DNA of 64,000 nt from Luteimonas sp. FCS-9 (lineage in GTDB: Bacteria; Pseudomonadota; Gammaproteobacteria; Xanthomonadales; Xanthomonadaceae), in assembly GCF_001014645.1 (NCBI RefSeq), contig NZ_LASZ01000001.1:1-64000 (forward strand), read 5' to 3'. The translations under genes were made by a program, and so were the position numbers. This document shows positions 8,495 to 16,961 of the stretch, piece by piece; the first letter of the stretch is position 1, and each line of letters begins with the position of its first letter. Under the pieces are notes generated by a model, which was given only the letters and a program-made list of their open reading frames with translations, was not told where the DNA came from and did not search any database.

Positions 8495-9175
8495 CTAGCG
8501 GCCGACAACCACATCGCCGGACGGGTCGACGATGCCCTGCACCACCCGGCGCGAGGACAGGTTCTCGACGCTGACGCGCTCGCGCTCGCCGGCGTCGCCG
8601 AGCGCGCGGCCGGCCATGCGCACCTCGATGCCGGCCTGGCGCGCGACCAGCGCGATGGTGTCGCCGCGGCGCACCAGGCGCGGTGCGACCAGGTCGCCGG
8701 CGGTCAGCACGCTGCCGGCCAGCAGCGTGCGACGCGCGCTGCGGCCGATCGCGTCGGCCGGGTCGGCCACCGCGGCGCCGGCCACGCGGGCGCCGTCGCG
8801 GCGCTCGGCGACGATGTCATCGGCCGCGATCGTCTGGCCTGACGCCACGCCGCGCGCCAGCACCAGCACCGTCTGGCTGCGCCGCACGCGCACCGGCACG
8901 TACAGCCGCCACCCCGCCGGACAGCTCACCTCCACCGTGGCGCCGCCGCTGCGGGTGGCCTGCAGCCGCTCCGCGCACCGGGGCATGCGCAGGGCCGGGT
9001 CGAGCGACGCCTCGGCCTCGCCAGCCTCCACCGCCGACAACGCCGCCAGGCGGATCGACTCGACCGGCTGGAACGCATCCGTCGCCGCGACCGGCCAGAC
9101 CGCGGCGAGCGCCAGCAGCGACAGGACCAGGCGCCATGCTGGATTCGCGCGGCGGCGCTGCGGGCGGGACGGCAT
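8495..9175 (-). CDS. flgA: FlgA, P-ring assembly chaperone
   Basis: 226 residues with an N-terminal Sec signal (a basic start, then hydrophobic LVLSLLALAAVWPVAATDA). The mature part has the SAF-type C-terminal domain of FlgA (LARGVASGQTIAADDIV, then VSVENLSSRRVVQGIV). FlgA acts in the periplasm to help FlgI assemble around the rod. The start at 9175 follows a good ribosome-binding site (GAGGAG). It is transcribed away from cheV and has its own sigma-54 promoter at 9209-9224. Confidence 0.93.
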   Translation of the reverse strand: MPSRPQRRRANPAWRLVLSLLALAAVWPVAATDAFQPVESIRLAALSAVEAGEAEASLDPALRMPRCAERLQATRSGGATVEVSCPAGWRLYVPVRVRRSQTVLVLARGVASGQTIAADDIVAERRDGARVAGAAVADPADAIGRSARRTLLAGSVLTAGDLVAPRLVRRGDTIALVARQAGIEVRMAGRALGDAGERERVSVENLSSRRVVQGIVDPSGDVVVGR

Positions 9176-9208
9176 GGCGGCTCCTCGAAAAACGGACGCT
9201 CCCGGCGA

Positions 9209-9224
9209 TGCAAGCGCCGTGCCG
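9209..9224 (-). promoter_or_regulatory. Sigma-54 promoter for flgA
   Basis: The minus strand reads CGGCACGGCGCTTGCA, with the GG and GC dinucleotides 10 bp apart as required for RpoN. It lies 34 bp upstream of the flgA start. Confidence 0.85.
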
Positions 9225-9244
9225 CATCGCCGGCCAGTGGACCC

Positions 9245-9271
9245 TCAAGTCGCACCGAGGCGCGCCGATAC
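9245..9271 (+). promoter_or_regulatory. Sigma-28 promoter for cheV
   Basis: TCAAGTCG, 11 bp, GCCGATAC. Only seven bases separate the -10 element from the cheV ATG at 9279. Transcription should therefore begin at or next to the start codon. Confidence 0.85.
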
Positions 9272-9278
9272 CGCAGGC

Positions 9279-10235
9279 ATGTCGCAGGATCTGCTCGACC
9301 GCATCGACCAGCGTACCCGCCTCGCCGGCCACAACCGGCTGGCGCTGTTGCTGTTCCGTCTCGGCGGACGCCAGGTTTTTGGCGTCAACGTGTTCAAGGT
9401 GCAGGAGGTCCTGCGCCGGCCGCACCTGTTCCGCGTGCCCGGGCTGCCCGCGCAGTTCGCCGGCGTCGCCGACGTCCGCGGCCGCAGCGTGCCGGTGCTC
9501 GACCTGGGGGTCGCGATCGGCCATCCCGAGCGCGGCGACGACGTCGCGCCCGGCTACCTGGTGGTCACCGAGTTCAACCGCTCGGTCCAGGGCTTCCTGG
9601 TCAGCGGCGTGGAACGCATCGTCAACATCGCCGTCGAGGACGTGCTGCCGCCGCCCGACCTGGGCGCCGAGGGCGGTTACCTGACCGCGGTCACGCGCTA
9701 CCAGGGCGAGCTGATCCAGGTGATCGACGTCGAGAGCGTGCTCGCCGACATCTCGCAGGCGCGTATGGACGCCGACCTGTCCGCAGACTATGCGCTGCCG
9801 GCCGACGCGCCGCCGATGCAGGTGCTGGTGGTCGACGACTCGCGCGTGGCGCGCCAGCAGATCCGCAGCGTGCTCGACCAGCTCGGCGTCGGCGTGACGC
9901 TGCTCTCCGACGGCCGCCAGGCGCTCGACCACCTGCTGCAGCTGCACGCGGCCGGCGAGCCGCCCTCGCAGCGCTACGCGATGATCGTCTCCGACATCGA
10001 GATGCCGGCGATGGACGGCTACACGCTGACGACGGAAATCCGTCGCCACCCCGGCCTGGCCGACCTGTACGTGCTGCTGCACACCTCGCTGTCGGGCGTG
10101 TTCAACACCTCGATGGTGCAGAGCGTGGGCGCCAACGCATTCGTCGCCAAGTACAGCCCGCACGACCTGGCCGACGAGGTGCTCAAGCGCCTGCACGAGG
10201 TCGCCGACGCGGCCGGCGGGGCGCTGGTCGCCTGA
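9279..10235 (+). CDS. cheV: CheV, CheW-receiver coupling protein
   Basis: 318 residues: an N-terminal CheW-like domain (about 10-165) and a C-terminal receiver domain (about 180-310) with a VVDDSRVARQQ acidic pocket, a phospho-acceptor Asp in SDIEMPAMDG and a conserved Lys in FVAKYS. CheV couples chemoreceptors to CheA and can be tuned by phosphorylation. The N-terminus MSQDLLDRIDQRTRLAG matches the family, so the ATG at 9279 is right although the frame runs open far upstream. No ribosome-binding site is evident, and the sigma-28 promoter ends seven bases before the ATG. It is divergent from flgA. Confidence 0.95.
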   Translation: MSQDLLDRIDQRTRLAGHNRLALLLFRLGGRQVFGVNVFKVQEVLRRPHLFRVPGLPAQFAGVADVRGRSVPVLDLGVAIGHPERGDDVAPGYLVVTEFNRSVQGFLVSGVERIVNIAVEDVLPPPDLGAEGGYLTAVTRYQGELIQVIDVESVLADISQARMDADLSADYALPADAPPMQVLVVDDSRVARQQIRSVLDQLGVGVTLLSDGRQALDHLLQLHAAGEPPSQRYAMIVSDIEMPAMDGYTLTTEIRRHPGLADLYVLLHTSLSGVFNTSMVQSVGANAFVAKYSPHDLADEVLKRLHEVADAAGGALVA

Positions 10236-10248
10236 CGGCGCGGCTCGT

Positions 10249-10316
10249 GTAGGAGCGCGCTCGCGCGCGATTGGGCCTCACCGGGAACGCGTCATCGCGC
10301 GCGAGCGCGCTCCTAC
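10249..10316. repeat. Paired inverted REP (REPIN) between cheV and flgB
   Basis: GTAGGAGCGCGCTCGCGC begins the left copy, and the right copy is its inverted complement ending TCCTAC. The pair is about 68 bp long and ends 22 bp before the flgB promoter. Confidence 0.85.
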
Positions 10317-10338
10317 GGGGCGTCTTTCGGCCCGGTTC

Positions 10339-10354
10339 TGGCACGACGCTTGCA
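10339..10354 (+). promoter_or_regulatory. Sigma-54 promoter for the flgB operon
   Basis: TGGCACGACGCTTGCA matches the TGGCACG-N4-TTGCA consensus, with GG and GC spaced 10 bp. It lies 32 bp upstream of flgB and is expected to be activated by FleQ. Confidence 0.92.
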
Positions 10355-10386
10355 CGGTCACCGGCGAACTCCGCCGGAGGCCGGCC

Positions 10387-10794
10387 ATGTCCAATCCGAT
10401 CTCGTCCTATCTCGGGCTGCAGGCCGATGCGCTGCCGCTGCGCGAGCAGCGGATGAAGCTCATCGCCAGCAACCTGGCCAATGCCGACACGCCCGGCTTC
10501 CAGGCCCGCGACCTCGACTTCAACGCCGCCCTGGCCGCCGCGGCGCGTACGCGCGAGTCCGGCGGGCCCACGGCCCCGCGCGAGCGCGGCGACCACATCC
10601 CGCTGCCGGGCAGCGACACGCTGGCACCGTTCGAGGTCGCGCGCGTCGCGGCCCAGGCCAGCCTGGACGGCAACAGCGTCGACCCGGACGCCGAGCGCGC
10701 CGCCTACGGCCGCGCGGCACTCGAGTACCGCGCGTCGCTGAGCTTTCTCGAATCCAAGGTCCGCACCCTGCTGACCGCCATCACCGGACAGTGA
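10387..10794 (+). CDS. flgB: FlgB, proximal rod protein
   Basis: 135 residues with the N-terminal rod/hook signature LIASNLANADTPGFQARD and a matching C-terminal helix. FlgB forms part of the rod that crosses the periplasm. A GGAGG ribosome-binding site precedes the ATG. It is the first gene of the run flgB-flgC-flgD-flgE and is separated from flgC by two bases. Confidence 0.95.
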   Translation: MSNPISSYLGLQADALPLREQRMKLIASNLANADTPGFQARDLDFNAALAAAARTRESGGPTAPRERGDHIPLPGSDTLAPFEVARVAAQASLDGNSVDPDAERAAYGRAALEYRASLSFLESKVRTLLTAITGQ

Positions 10795-10796
10795 CG

Positions 10797-11204
10797 ATGA
10801 GCAACCTGCCGATCTTCGACGTCGCCGGTTCGGCCATGCAGGCCCAGTCGGTCCGCCTGAGCACGCTGGCCAGCAACCTGGCCAACGCCGACTCGGTCGC
10901 CGGTTCGCCCGAGCAGGTCTACCGGCCGCTCGAGCCGGTGTTCCGCGCCAGTGCGCACGCCAGCGACCCGGCGCTGACCGGCGTGCAGGTGGCCGGCATC
11001 GTCGAGCGCGAAACCCCGCCGATCCAGCGCTACGAACCCGGGCACCCGCTCGCCGACGCCCAGGGCTACGTGTACGCGCCCGACGTCGACCCGGTCTCGC
11101 AGATGGTCAACCTGATCTCCGCCTCGCGCAGCTACCAGGCCGGCGTGGAGATGATGAACACCGCCAAGGAACTGGCCGTCGCCACCCTGAGCATGGGCCG
11201 CTGA
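10797..11204 (+). CDS. flgC: FlgC, proximal rod protein
   Basis: 135 residues. The N-terminus SNLPIFDVAGSAMQAQS is followed by LSTLASNLANADSVAG, and the C-terminus carries the family's ASRSYQAGVEMMNTAKEL helix. It builds the rod together with FlgB, FlgF and FlgG. The ATG at 10797 lies almost directly after the flgB stop, so translation is probably coupled. The frame is open further upstream only as an artefact inside flgB. Confidence 0.95.
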   Translation: MSNLPIFDVAGSAMQAQSVRLSTLASNLANADSVAGSPEQVYRPLEPVFRASAHASDPALTGVQVAGIVERETPPIQRYEPGHPLADAQGYVYAPDVDPVSQMVNLISASRSYQAGVEMMNTAKELAVATLSMGR

Positions 11205-11223
11205 GGCCCGGAGCACGCACCCG

Positions 11224-11895
11224 ATGAGCACGATCGCCGGCGACATCACCACCAGCCTCGGCCTGGCCGCGGGCGGCAGCGCGGCCGCCGACAAAAAGGA
11301 CGCCTCGCTGGGCCAGGCCGACTTCCTGCGGCTGATGACCGAGCAGCTCAAGCACCAGGACCCGCTCAAGCCGATGGAGAACAGCGCGTTCCTCGGCCAG
11401 CTGGCGCAGTTCTCGACCGTGCAGGGCATCCAGGACCTCAACGGCTCGGTCGACGGCTTCGCCAACGCGATGGCCAGCGATCAGCTGCTGCGCGGCGCGA
11501 CCCTCGTCGGCCGCGACGTCGTGCTGCCGTCGGCCAAGCTGGCGCTGCCCGCTGAGGGCGGCGCGACCGGTCTGGTCGCCGCGCCGTCGGCGGGGACCGT
11601 GAACTTCGAGGTCACCGACGCCAACGGCCAGGCGGTGCACCAGTTCAGCGTGCCGGCCACGGCCGCCGGCGAGGTCGCGTTCGCCTGGGACGGCATCGAC
11701 GCCGCGGGCAACCGGCTGCCGGCCGGCACCTACGGCATCGCCGCGCGTCACCTGTCGGGCAGCGGCGAGACGTCGGTGCTGAGCACCTACGTGCGCGCCC
11801 GCGTCGACAGCGTGTCGGTCGGCAGCGACGGCCTCTACCTCGACCTCGACGGCCTGGGCACCGCGCCGATCGGCTACGTGCTGCGCGTCAACTGA
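11224..11895 (+). CDS. flgD: FlgD, hook-cap scaffold
   Basis: 223 residues. The conserved N-terminal block (FLRLMTEQLKHQDPLKPMEN, then AQFSTVQGI) is followed by a Fn3/TTR-like cap domain with FAWDGIDAAGN. FlgD caps the growing hook, directs FlgE assembly and is absent from the finished structure. It precedes flgE, with a GGAG ribosome-binding site before the ATG. Confidence 0.95.
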   Translation: MSTIAGDITTSLGLAAGGSAAADKKDASLGQADFLRLMTEQLKHQDPLKPMENSAFLGQLAQFSTVQGIQDLNGSVDGFANAMASDQLLRGATLVGRDVVLPSAKLALPAEGGATGLVAAPSAGTVNFEVTDANGQAVHQFSVPATAAGEVAFAWDGIDAAGNRLPAGTYGIAARHLSGSGETSVLSTYVRARVDSVSVGSDGLYLDLDGLGTAPIGYVLRVN

Positions 11896-11935
11896 CCGCC
11901 CTTCCCTTCCGCGTCCGACCTTCACGGAGTCCGCC

Positions 11936-13159
11936 ATGAGCTTCAACACCGCCCTGTCCGGCATCAACGCGGCCAACGCCGACCTCAACGTCACCGCGAA
12001 CAACGTCGCCAACGTCAACACCACGGGCTTCAAGGAGTCGCGCGCCGAGTTCGGCGACCTGTTCTCGCGCACGTCCTACGGGCTGGCGCGCAACGCGATC
12101 GGCTCGGGCGTGAAGCTGAGCAACGTCGCGCAGCAGTTCTCCCAGGGCAACATCGCGCCGACCGGGCGCAACCTGGACATGGCGATCGACGGCGAGGGCT
12201 TCTTCACCCTCAACAAGAACGGCGCCCGGCTCTACAGCCGCGCCGGCAACTTCCAGGCCGACAACCAGGGTTTCATCGGCACGCCCGACGGCGCCCGCCT
12301 GCAGGTCTACCCGCCCAGCGTCAACGGCGACGGCTTCGACGTCGGCCGGGTCACCGACCTGCAACTGCTGGCCACCGACAGCCCGCCGCGCGCGACCAGC
12401 GCGGTGAACCTGAAGTTCACGCTGCCCGGCAACGCCAATCCCCCGGCGATCGCGACCTTCGACCCGGGCGAGCCGAACAGCTACACCGCCTCGAGCGGCG
12501 GCGTCACGGTGTTCGATTCGCTGGGCGTGAGCCACGTGCAGACCTCGTACTTCGTCAAGACCGACGTCGCCAACGAGTGGCAGGTGCACACCTACATCGA
12601 CGGCGCGCGCGTGGGCGACGTCGCCACGCTCGCGTTCACCGACAACGGCGCGCTGGCCACGCCGGCCGACGGCCGGATCGTGCTGGCGCCGTTCACGCCC
12701 GGCAACGGTGCGGGCGACGTCGCGGTGACGCTCGACGTGACCGGCTCGACCCAGTACGGCAACAGCTTCCAGCTGCGCGACAACCGCCAGGACGGCTACG
12801 CCGCCGGCAAGCTCGACGAGATCAGCATCGCCGCCGACGGCGTGGTGTTCGCGCGCTACTCCAACGGCGCCGACGCCGCGCTGGGCCAGGTCGCGCTGAC
12901 GACCTTCGTCAACCCGCAGGGCCTGCAGTCGCAGGGCAACAACTTCTGGGCCGAGAGCTACGACTCGGGTGCCGCTCGCACCGGCGTGCCCGACAGCGCT
13001 GACTTCGGCCAGCTGCAGGCCGGCGCGCTCGAGTCGTCGACCGTCGACCTGACCGAGCAACTGGTCAACATGATCGTCGCCCAGCGCAACTTCCAGGCCA
13101 ACGCGCAGATGATCTCGACCCAGGACCAGGTGACGCAGACGGTCATCAACATCCGTTGA
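11936..13159 (+). CDS. flgE: FlgE, hook protein
   Basis: 407 residues with the flagellar N-terminal motif ANNVANVNTTGFKESRAEF and the C-terminal motif ESSTVDLTEQLVNMIVAQR. Variable hook domains lie between. FlgE polymerises into the curved hook joining rod and filament. The length is typical of polar-flagellated gammaproteobacteria. A GGAG ribosome-binding site precedes the ATG. It is followed by an inverted-repeat block before flgF. Confidence 0.97.
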   Translation: MSFNTALSGINAANADLNVTANNVANVNTTGFKESRAEFGDLFSRTSYGLARNAIGSGVKLSNVAQQFSQGNIAPTGRNLDMAIDGEGFFTLNKNGARLYSRAGNFQADNQGFIGTPDGARLQVYPPSVNGDGFDVGRVTDLQLLATDSPPRATSAVNLKFTLPGNANPPAIATFDPGEPNSYTASSGGVTVFDSLGVSHVQTSYFVKTDVANEWQVHTYIDGARVGDVATLAFTDNGALATPADGRIVLAPFTPGNGAGDVAVTLDVTGSTQYGNSFQLRDNRQDGYAAGKLDEISIAADGVVFARYSNGADAALGQVALTTFVNPQGLQSQGNNFWAESYDSGAARTGVPDSADFGQLQAGALESSTVDLTEQLVNMIVAQRNFQANAQMISTQDQVTQTVINIR

Positions 13160-13165
13160 TGATCG

Positions 13166-13258
13166 CGGGATTCGGGATTGGGGATTCGGGATTCGCGAAG
13201 GCGACTCCCGCCCGATCTTGCTGATCCCGCATCCCCAATCCCGAATCCCCAATCCCGG
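13166..13258. repeat. Inverted GGGATTCGGGATTGGGG arms between flgE and flgF
   Basis: The left arm at 13167-13196 (GGGATTCGGGATTGGGGATT type) is mirrored by a right arm at 13231-13258 made of the complement (ATCCCCAATCCCGAATCCCC). They can pair into a long hairpin. The right arm ends five bases before the flgF ATG and occupies the place where a ribosome-binding site would be. Confidence 0.8.
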
Positions 13259-13263
13259 CCTCC

Positions 13264-14013
13264 ATGGACAAATCCCTCTACGTCGCGATGAGCGGTGCCC
13301 GCGCCACGCTGCAGGCGCAGGGCACGGTGGCGCACAACCTGGCCAATGCCGAGACCGCCGGGTTCAAGGCGGCGCTGGCGAACACGCAGGCCTACCTCGT
13401 GCCCGGCGGCGCGCACGCCTCGCGCATCGACGCGATGCACATCGACCAGGGCTTCGACAGCCGGGTCGGCGCGCAGCGCGTGACCGGCAACCCGCTCGAC
13501 GTCTCGCTGCGGCCCGACCGCTGGCTCGCGGTGCAGTCGGCCGACGGCGGCGAGGCCTACACCCGCGCCGGCAATCTGTCGCTGACACCCAACGGCCAGT
13601 TGGTCACCGCCGGCGGGCACCCGCTGGTCGACGAGAACGGGCTGCCGATGACGCTGCCGCCGCACCAGGCGCTGGACGTCGGCCAGGACGGCACCGTGTC
13701 GATCGTGCCGCTGGGCGAAGGCCCGCAGACGCTGGCGATCGTCGGCCGCATCCGCGTCGTCGAGGCCACGCCCGACCGGCTCGCGCGCGGGCTCGACGGC
13801 CTGATGCGCAACGCCGACCCGCAGCAGCCGCTGGCCCAGGCGGCCGGCGACACGATGGTCACCGGCGCGCTGGAGGCCAGCAACGTCGACGCCGCCGGCG
13901 CGCTGGTGCAGATGATCCAGCTGCAGCGGCAGTTCGAGATGCAGGTCAAGCTGATCCAGCGCGGCGACGACAACGCCCAGGCCGCCAACAGCCTGCTGCG
14001 CCTGGGCGGCTGA
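13264..14013 (+). CDS. flgF: FlgF, proximal rod protein
   Basis: 249 residues. It begins MDKSLYVAMSGARATLQAQ, has the NLANAETAGFKAAL motif, and ends with the EASNVDAAGALVQMIQLQRQ helix shared with FlgG. It forms part of the rod. No purine-rich ribosome-binding site is visible, because the right arm of the preceding inverted repeat abuts the start. A GC-only hairpin of about 21 nt (14013-14033) overlaps the stop codon; it has no T-tract, so it is not a classical terminator. Confidence 0.95.
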   Translation: MDKSLYVAMSGARATLQAQGTVAHNLANAETAGFKAALANTQAYLVPGGAHASRIDAMHIDQGFDSRVGAQRVTGNPLDVSLRPDRWLAVQSADGGEAYTRAGNLSLTPNGQLVTAGGHPLVDENGLPMTLPPHQALDVGQDGTVSIVPLGEGPQTLAIVGRIRVVEATPDRLARGLDGLMRNADPQQPLAQAAGDTMVTGALEASNVDAAGALVQMIQLQRQFEMQVKLIQRGDDNAQAANSLLRLGG

Positions 14014-14033
14014 CGCGCGCGCTTTGCGCGCGT

Positions 14034-14274
14034 GGGAATGGGGATTCGGGAATGGGGACTCGGGACGGGCAACAGCGGCACGCTGCAGCCCCGGCCCCGG
14101 CCCCGGCCCCGTCGCTCCTCCAAAGACCGAATTCCGAATGACCACCGTTCTCCGCGGGATACTCGCACGCGCGACTTTCGATTCTTGATGCGTGACGGGT
14201 ACGCAACGCGCACCGCCCGACGCTCGCATCCCGTCCGCTTGTCCGAATCCCCAATCCCGAATCTCCAATCCCGG
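14034..14274. repeat. Inverted GATTCGGG arms around a spacer between flgF and flgG
   Basis: The left arm at 14034-14065 (GGGAATGGGGATTCGGGAAT type) and the right arm at 14245-14274 are complementary and flank about 180 bp with no recognisable gene. The spacer contains a short tandem run of CCCCGG units at about 14090-14112. The block ends just before the flgG sigma-54 promoter. Confidence 0.75.
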
Positions 14275-14280
14275 CGCCAC

Positions 14281-14296
14281 TGGCACACCGATTGCA
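14281..14296 (+). promoter_or_regulatory. Sigma-54 promoter for flgG
   Basis: TGGCACACCGATTGCA, with GG and GC 10 bp apart, 46 bp upstream of the flgG ATG. It gives flgG-flgL a promoter independent of the flgB run. Confidence 0.88.
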
Positions 14297-14341
14297 TCTC
14301 CCCATCCGACGGCGCCCCGCGCCGGCATCGAGGACACGACG

Positions 14342-15127
14342 ATGAACCAGGCACTGTGGGTGGCGAAGACCGGACTGGACGCGCAGCAGACGCGCATGTC
14401 CGTGGTCTCCAACAATCTCGCCAACACCAACACCACCGGCTTCAAGCGCGACCGCGCCAACTTCGAGGACCTGCTCTACCAGCAGGTGCGTCAGCCCGGC
14501 GGCGCGACCTCGGCGCAGACCCAGCTGCCGACCGGCCTGCAGCTGGGCACCGGCGTGCGCGTGGTGTCGACGGCCAAGGACTTCCAGCAGGGCAACCCGC
14601 AGCAGACCGGCCGCGCGCTCGACGTGATGATCAACGGGCGCGGCTTCTTCGAGGTCCTGATGCCCGACGGCACGTCGGCCTACACCCGCGACGGCAGCTT
14701 CCAGGTCAGTCCGCAGGGCGAGCTGGTGACCAGCAGTGGGTTCCCGGTGCAGCCGGGCATCCAGATCCCCGAAGGCGCGCAGTCGATGACCATCGGCCAG
14801 GACGGCACGATCACCGTGCAGATGGCCGGCGAGGCCCAGGGCCTGGAGATCGGCGCGCTGACCGTCAGCGACTTCATCAATCCCGCCGGGCTGCAGGCCC
14901 GCGGCGAGAACCTGTACCTGGAGACCACCGCGTCGGGCCCCGCGCAGAACGGCACGCCCGGCCTCAACGGGCTGGGCCTGGTCGAACAGGGCGCGCTGGA
15001 AGGCAGCAACGTCAACGTGGTTGAGGAGCTGGTCAGCATGATCGAGACCCAGCGGGCGTACGAGATGAACGCCAAGGCGATCTCGACCACCGACGCGATG
15101 CTCGGCTACCTCAACAACAACGTCTGA
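14342..15127 (+). CDS. flgG: FlgG, distal rod protein
   Basis: 261 residues, the usual FlgG length. N-terminal motifs are [20 protein letters not shown] and [20 protein letters not shown]. The C-terminus carries [20 protein letters not shown]. FlgG forms the distal rod, over which the P and L rings assemble. The ATG at 14342 gives the family N-terminus and follows GAGG; the open frame upstream of it crosses the repeat block and is not coding. Confidence 0.97.
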   Translation: MNQALWVAKTGLDAQQTRMSVVSNNLANTNTTGFKRDRANFEDLLYQQVRQPGGATSAQTQLPTGLQLGTGVRVVSTAKDFQQGNPQQTGRALDVMINGRGFFEVLMPDGTSAYTRDGSFQVSPQGELVTSSGFPVQPGIQIPEGAQSMTIGQDGTITVQMAGEAQGLEIGALTVSDFINPAGLQARGENLYLETTASGPAQNGTPGLNGLGLVEQGALEGSNVNVVEELVSMIETQRAYEMNAKAISTTDAMLGYLNNNV

Positions 15128-15134
15128 GGCCACC

Positions 15135-15833
15135 ATGTCCGCCCGCCTTCCGACCGTCCCGCGCGCCCTCGCGCCGATCGCGCTGACCGCCCTGCTCGGC
15201 GGCTGCGTCGCGGCCGGCGATGTCCGCCCGTACCCGCCGCTGGCGCCGATCCAGCCGGTGGTCGCCGCGCCCGCCTACGCGACCCAGGGCGCGATCTACC
15301 AGGCCGGCGGCGGCGGGCTGTCGCTGTTCGCCGACAAGCGCGCGCGCGACGTCGGCGACCTGATCACGATCCAGTTGGTCGAGAGCACGATCGCGCAGAC
15401 CAACGCCGCAACCCAGGTCGGCAAGGAGAGCGGCATCGCGATCGCCGCGCCCAACCTGTTCGGCGCCCCGGTCACGGTGGGCGGGCGCGAGGTGCTCGGC
15501 GCCAGCGCCACCGGCACGCGCGACTTCGACGGCAGTGGCCGCAGCACACAGAGCAACCGCCTGCAGGGCAGCATCACCGTCACCGTCGTGCAACGGCTGC
15601 CCAACGGCAACCTGGTGGTCGAGGGCAGCAAGAACCTGCGCCTGAACCAGGGCAACGAGCTGGTGCAAGTCCAGGGCATCGTGCGCCCGGCCGACATCGC
15701 CCCCGACAACAGCGTGCCCTCGGGCCGCGTCGCCGACGCCCGGATCGTCTACGGCGGCCGCGGCGCGATCGCCCAGTCCAACGCGATGGGCTGGCTGGGC
15801 CGCTTCTTCAATTCGCGGCTGTATCCCTACTGA
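15135..15833 (+). CDS. flgH: FlgH, L-ring lipoprotein
   Basis: 232 residues with a lipoprotein signal peptide whose lipobox is LLGGC, predicting an acylated Cys at position 24. FlgH-family sequence follows, including [19 protein letters not shown] and a C-terminal [16 protein letters not shown]. It forms the ring in the outer membrane. It starts 7 bp after flgG. Confidence 0.96.
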   Translation: MSARLPTVPRALAPIALTALLGGCVAAGDVRPYPPLAPIQPVVAAPAYATQGAIYQAGGGGLSLFADKRARDVGDLITIQLVESTIAQTNAATQVGKESGIAIAAPNLFGAPVTVGGREVLGASATGTRDFDGSGRSTQSNRLQGSITVTVVQRLPNGNLVVEGSKNLRLNQGNELVQVQGIVRPADIAPDNSVPSGRVADARIVYGGRGAIAQSNAMGWLGRFFNSRLYPY

Positions 15834-15841
15834 GCCCCGCC

Positions 15842-16960
15842 ATGCGCCTTGCCCGCCTCCGTCCGTTTCTCGTCGTCGCGCTCGCGCTGTGCGCCTGCCT
15901 GCCCGCGTTCGGGCAGGAGCGCATCAAGGACCTGGCCACCGTCGGCGGCGTGCGCGGCAACGCGCTCGTCGGCTACGGCCTGGTCGTGGGCCTGGACGGC
16001 AGCGGCGACCGCACCAGCCAAGCGCCCTTCACCGTGCAGAGCCTGCGCAACATGCTCAACGAACTCGGCGTGACCGTGCCGTCGAACGTGAACCCGCAGC
16101 TCAAGAACGTGGCCGCGGTCGCGATCCACGCCGAGCTGCCGCCGTTCGCCAAGCCCGGCCAGACGATCGACGTGACCGTGTCGTCGATCGCCAACGCGGT
16201 CTCGCTGCGCGGCGGCACGCTGCTGATGGCCCCGCTCAAGGGCGCCGACGGCCAGGTCTACGCGATCGCCCAGGGCAGCCTGGTGGTCGGCGGCTTCGGC
16301 GCGCAGGGGCGCGACGGCTCGCGCGTGTCGGTCAACATCCCCAGCGTGGGACGCATCCCGAACGGCGCGATGGTCGAACGCGGTGTCGCGGCCGGCGACA
16401 TGGGCGACAGCGGCGAGTTGACCCTCAACCTCAACCGGGCCGATTTCAGCACCATCGCCAACATGGTCGCCGCGCTCGACGCGCGCTTCGGCCCGGGCAC
16501 CGCGCGCGCGGTCGACGGCGTGACCGTCGCGGTGCGCGCCCCGTTCGACCCGGGGGCGCGGATCGGCTTCCTGGCGCAGGTGGAGAACGTGCAGCTGGCC
16601 GCAGGCTCGGCGCCGGCGAAGGTCATCGTCAACTCGCGCACCGGCACCGTCGTCATCGGCTCGCAGGTCAAGGTGCTGCCGGCGGCGATCGCCCACGGCT
16701 CGCTGAGCGTGACGATCACCGAGAGCGTGGGCGTGAGCCAGCCCGAGCCCTTCGGCCGCGGCAGCACGGTCGTGGCGCCGCAGTCGGACATCGAGATCGG
16801 CCAGGACGGCAGCCGCATGTTCAAGTTCGCCGGCGGCACCTCGCTCGACGAGATCGTCCGCGCCGTCAATGCGGTGGGCGCGGCGCCCGGCGACCTGATC
16901 GCGATCCTCGAGGCGCTCAAGCAGGCCGGCGCGCTGCGCGCGGAGCTCGAGGTGATCTGA
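15842..16960 (+). CDS. flgI: FlgI, P-ring protein
   Basis: 372 residues. A Sec signal ([20 protein letters not shown]) is followed by the canonical [20 protein letters not shown] and [11 protein letters not shown]. FlgI forms the ring in the peptidoglycan layer and depends on FlgA for assembly. It starts 8 bp after flgH and ends one base before flgJ. Confidence 0.97.
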   Translation: MRLARLRPFLVVALALCACLPAFGQERIKDLATVGGVRGNALVGYGLVVGLDGSGDRTSQAPFTVQSLRNMLNELGVTVPSNVNPQLKNVAAVAIHAELPPFAKPGQTIDVTVSSIANAVSLRGGTLLMAPLKGADGQVYAIAQGSLVVGGFGAQGRDGSRVSVNIPSVGRIPNGAMVERGVAAGDMGDSGELTLNLNRADFSTIANMVAALDARFGPGTARAVDGVTVAVRAPFDPGARIGFLAQVENVQLAAGSAPAKVIVNSRTGTVVIGSQVKVLPAAIAHGSLSVTITESVGVSQPEPFGRGSTVVAPQSDIEIGQDGSRMFKFAGGTSLDEIVRAVNAVGAAPGDLIAILEALKQAGALRAELEVI

Positions 16961-16961
16961 C

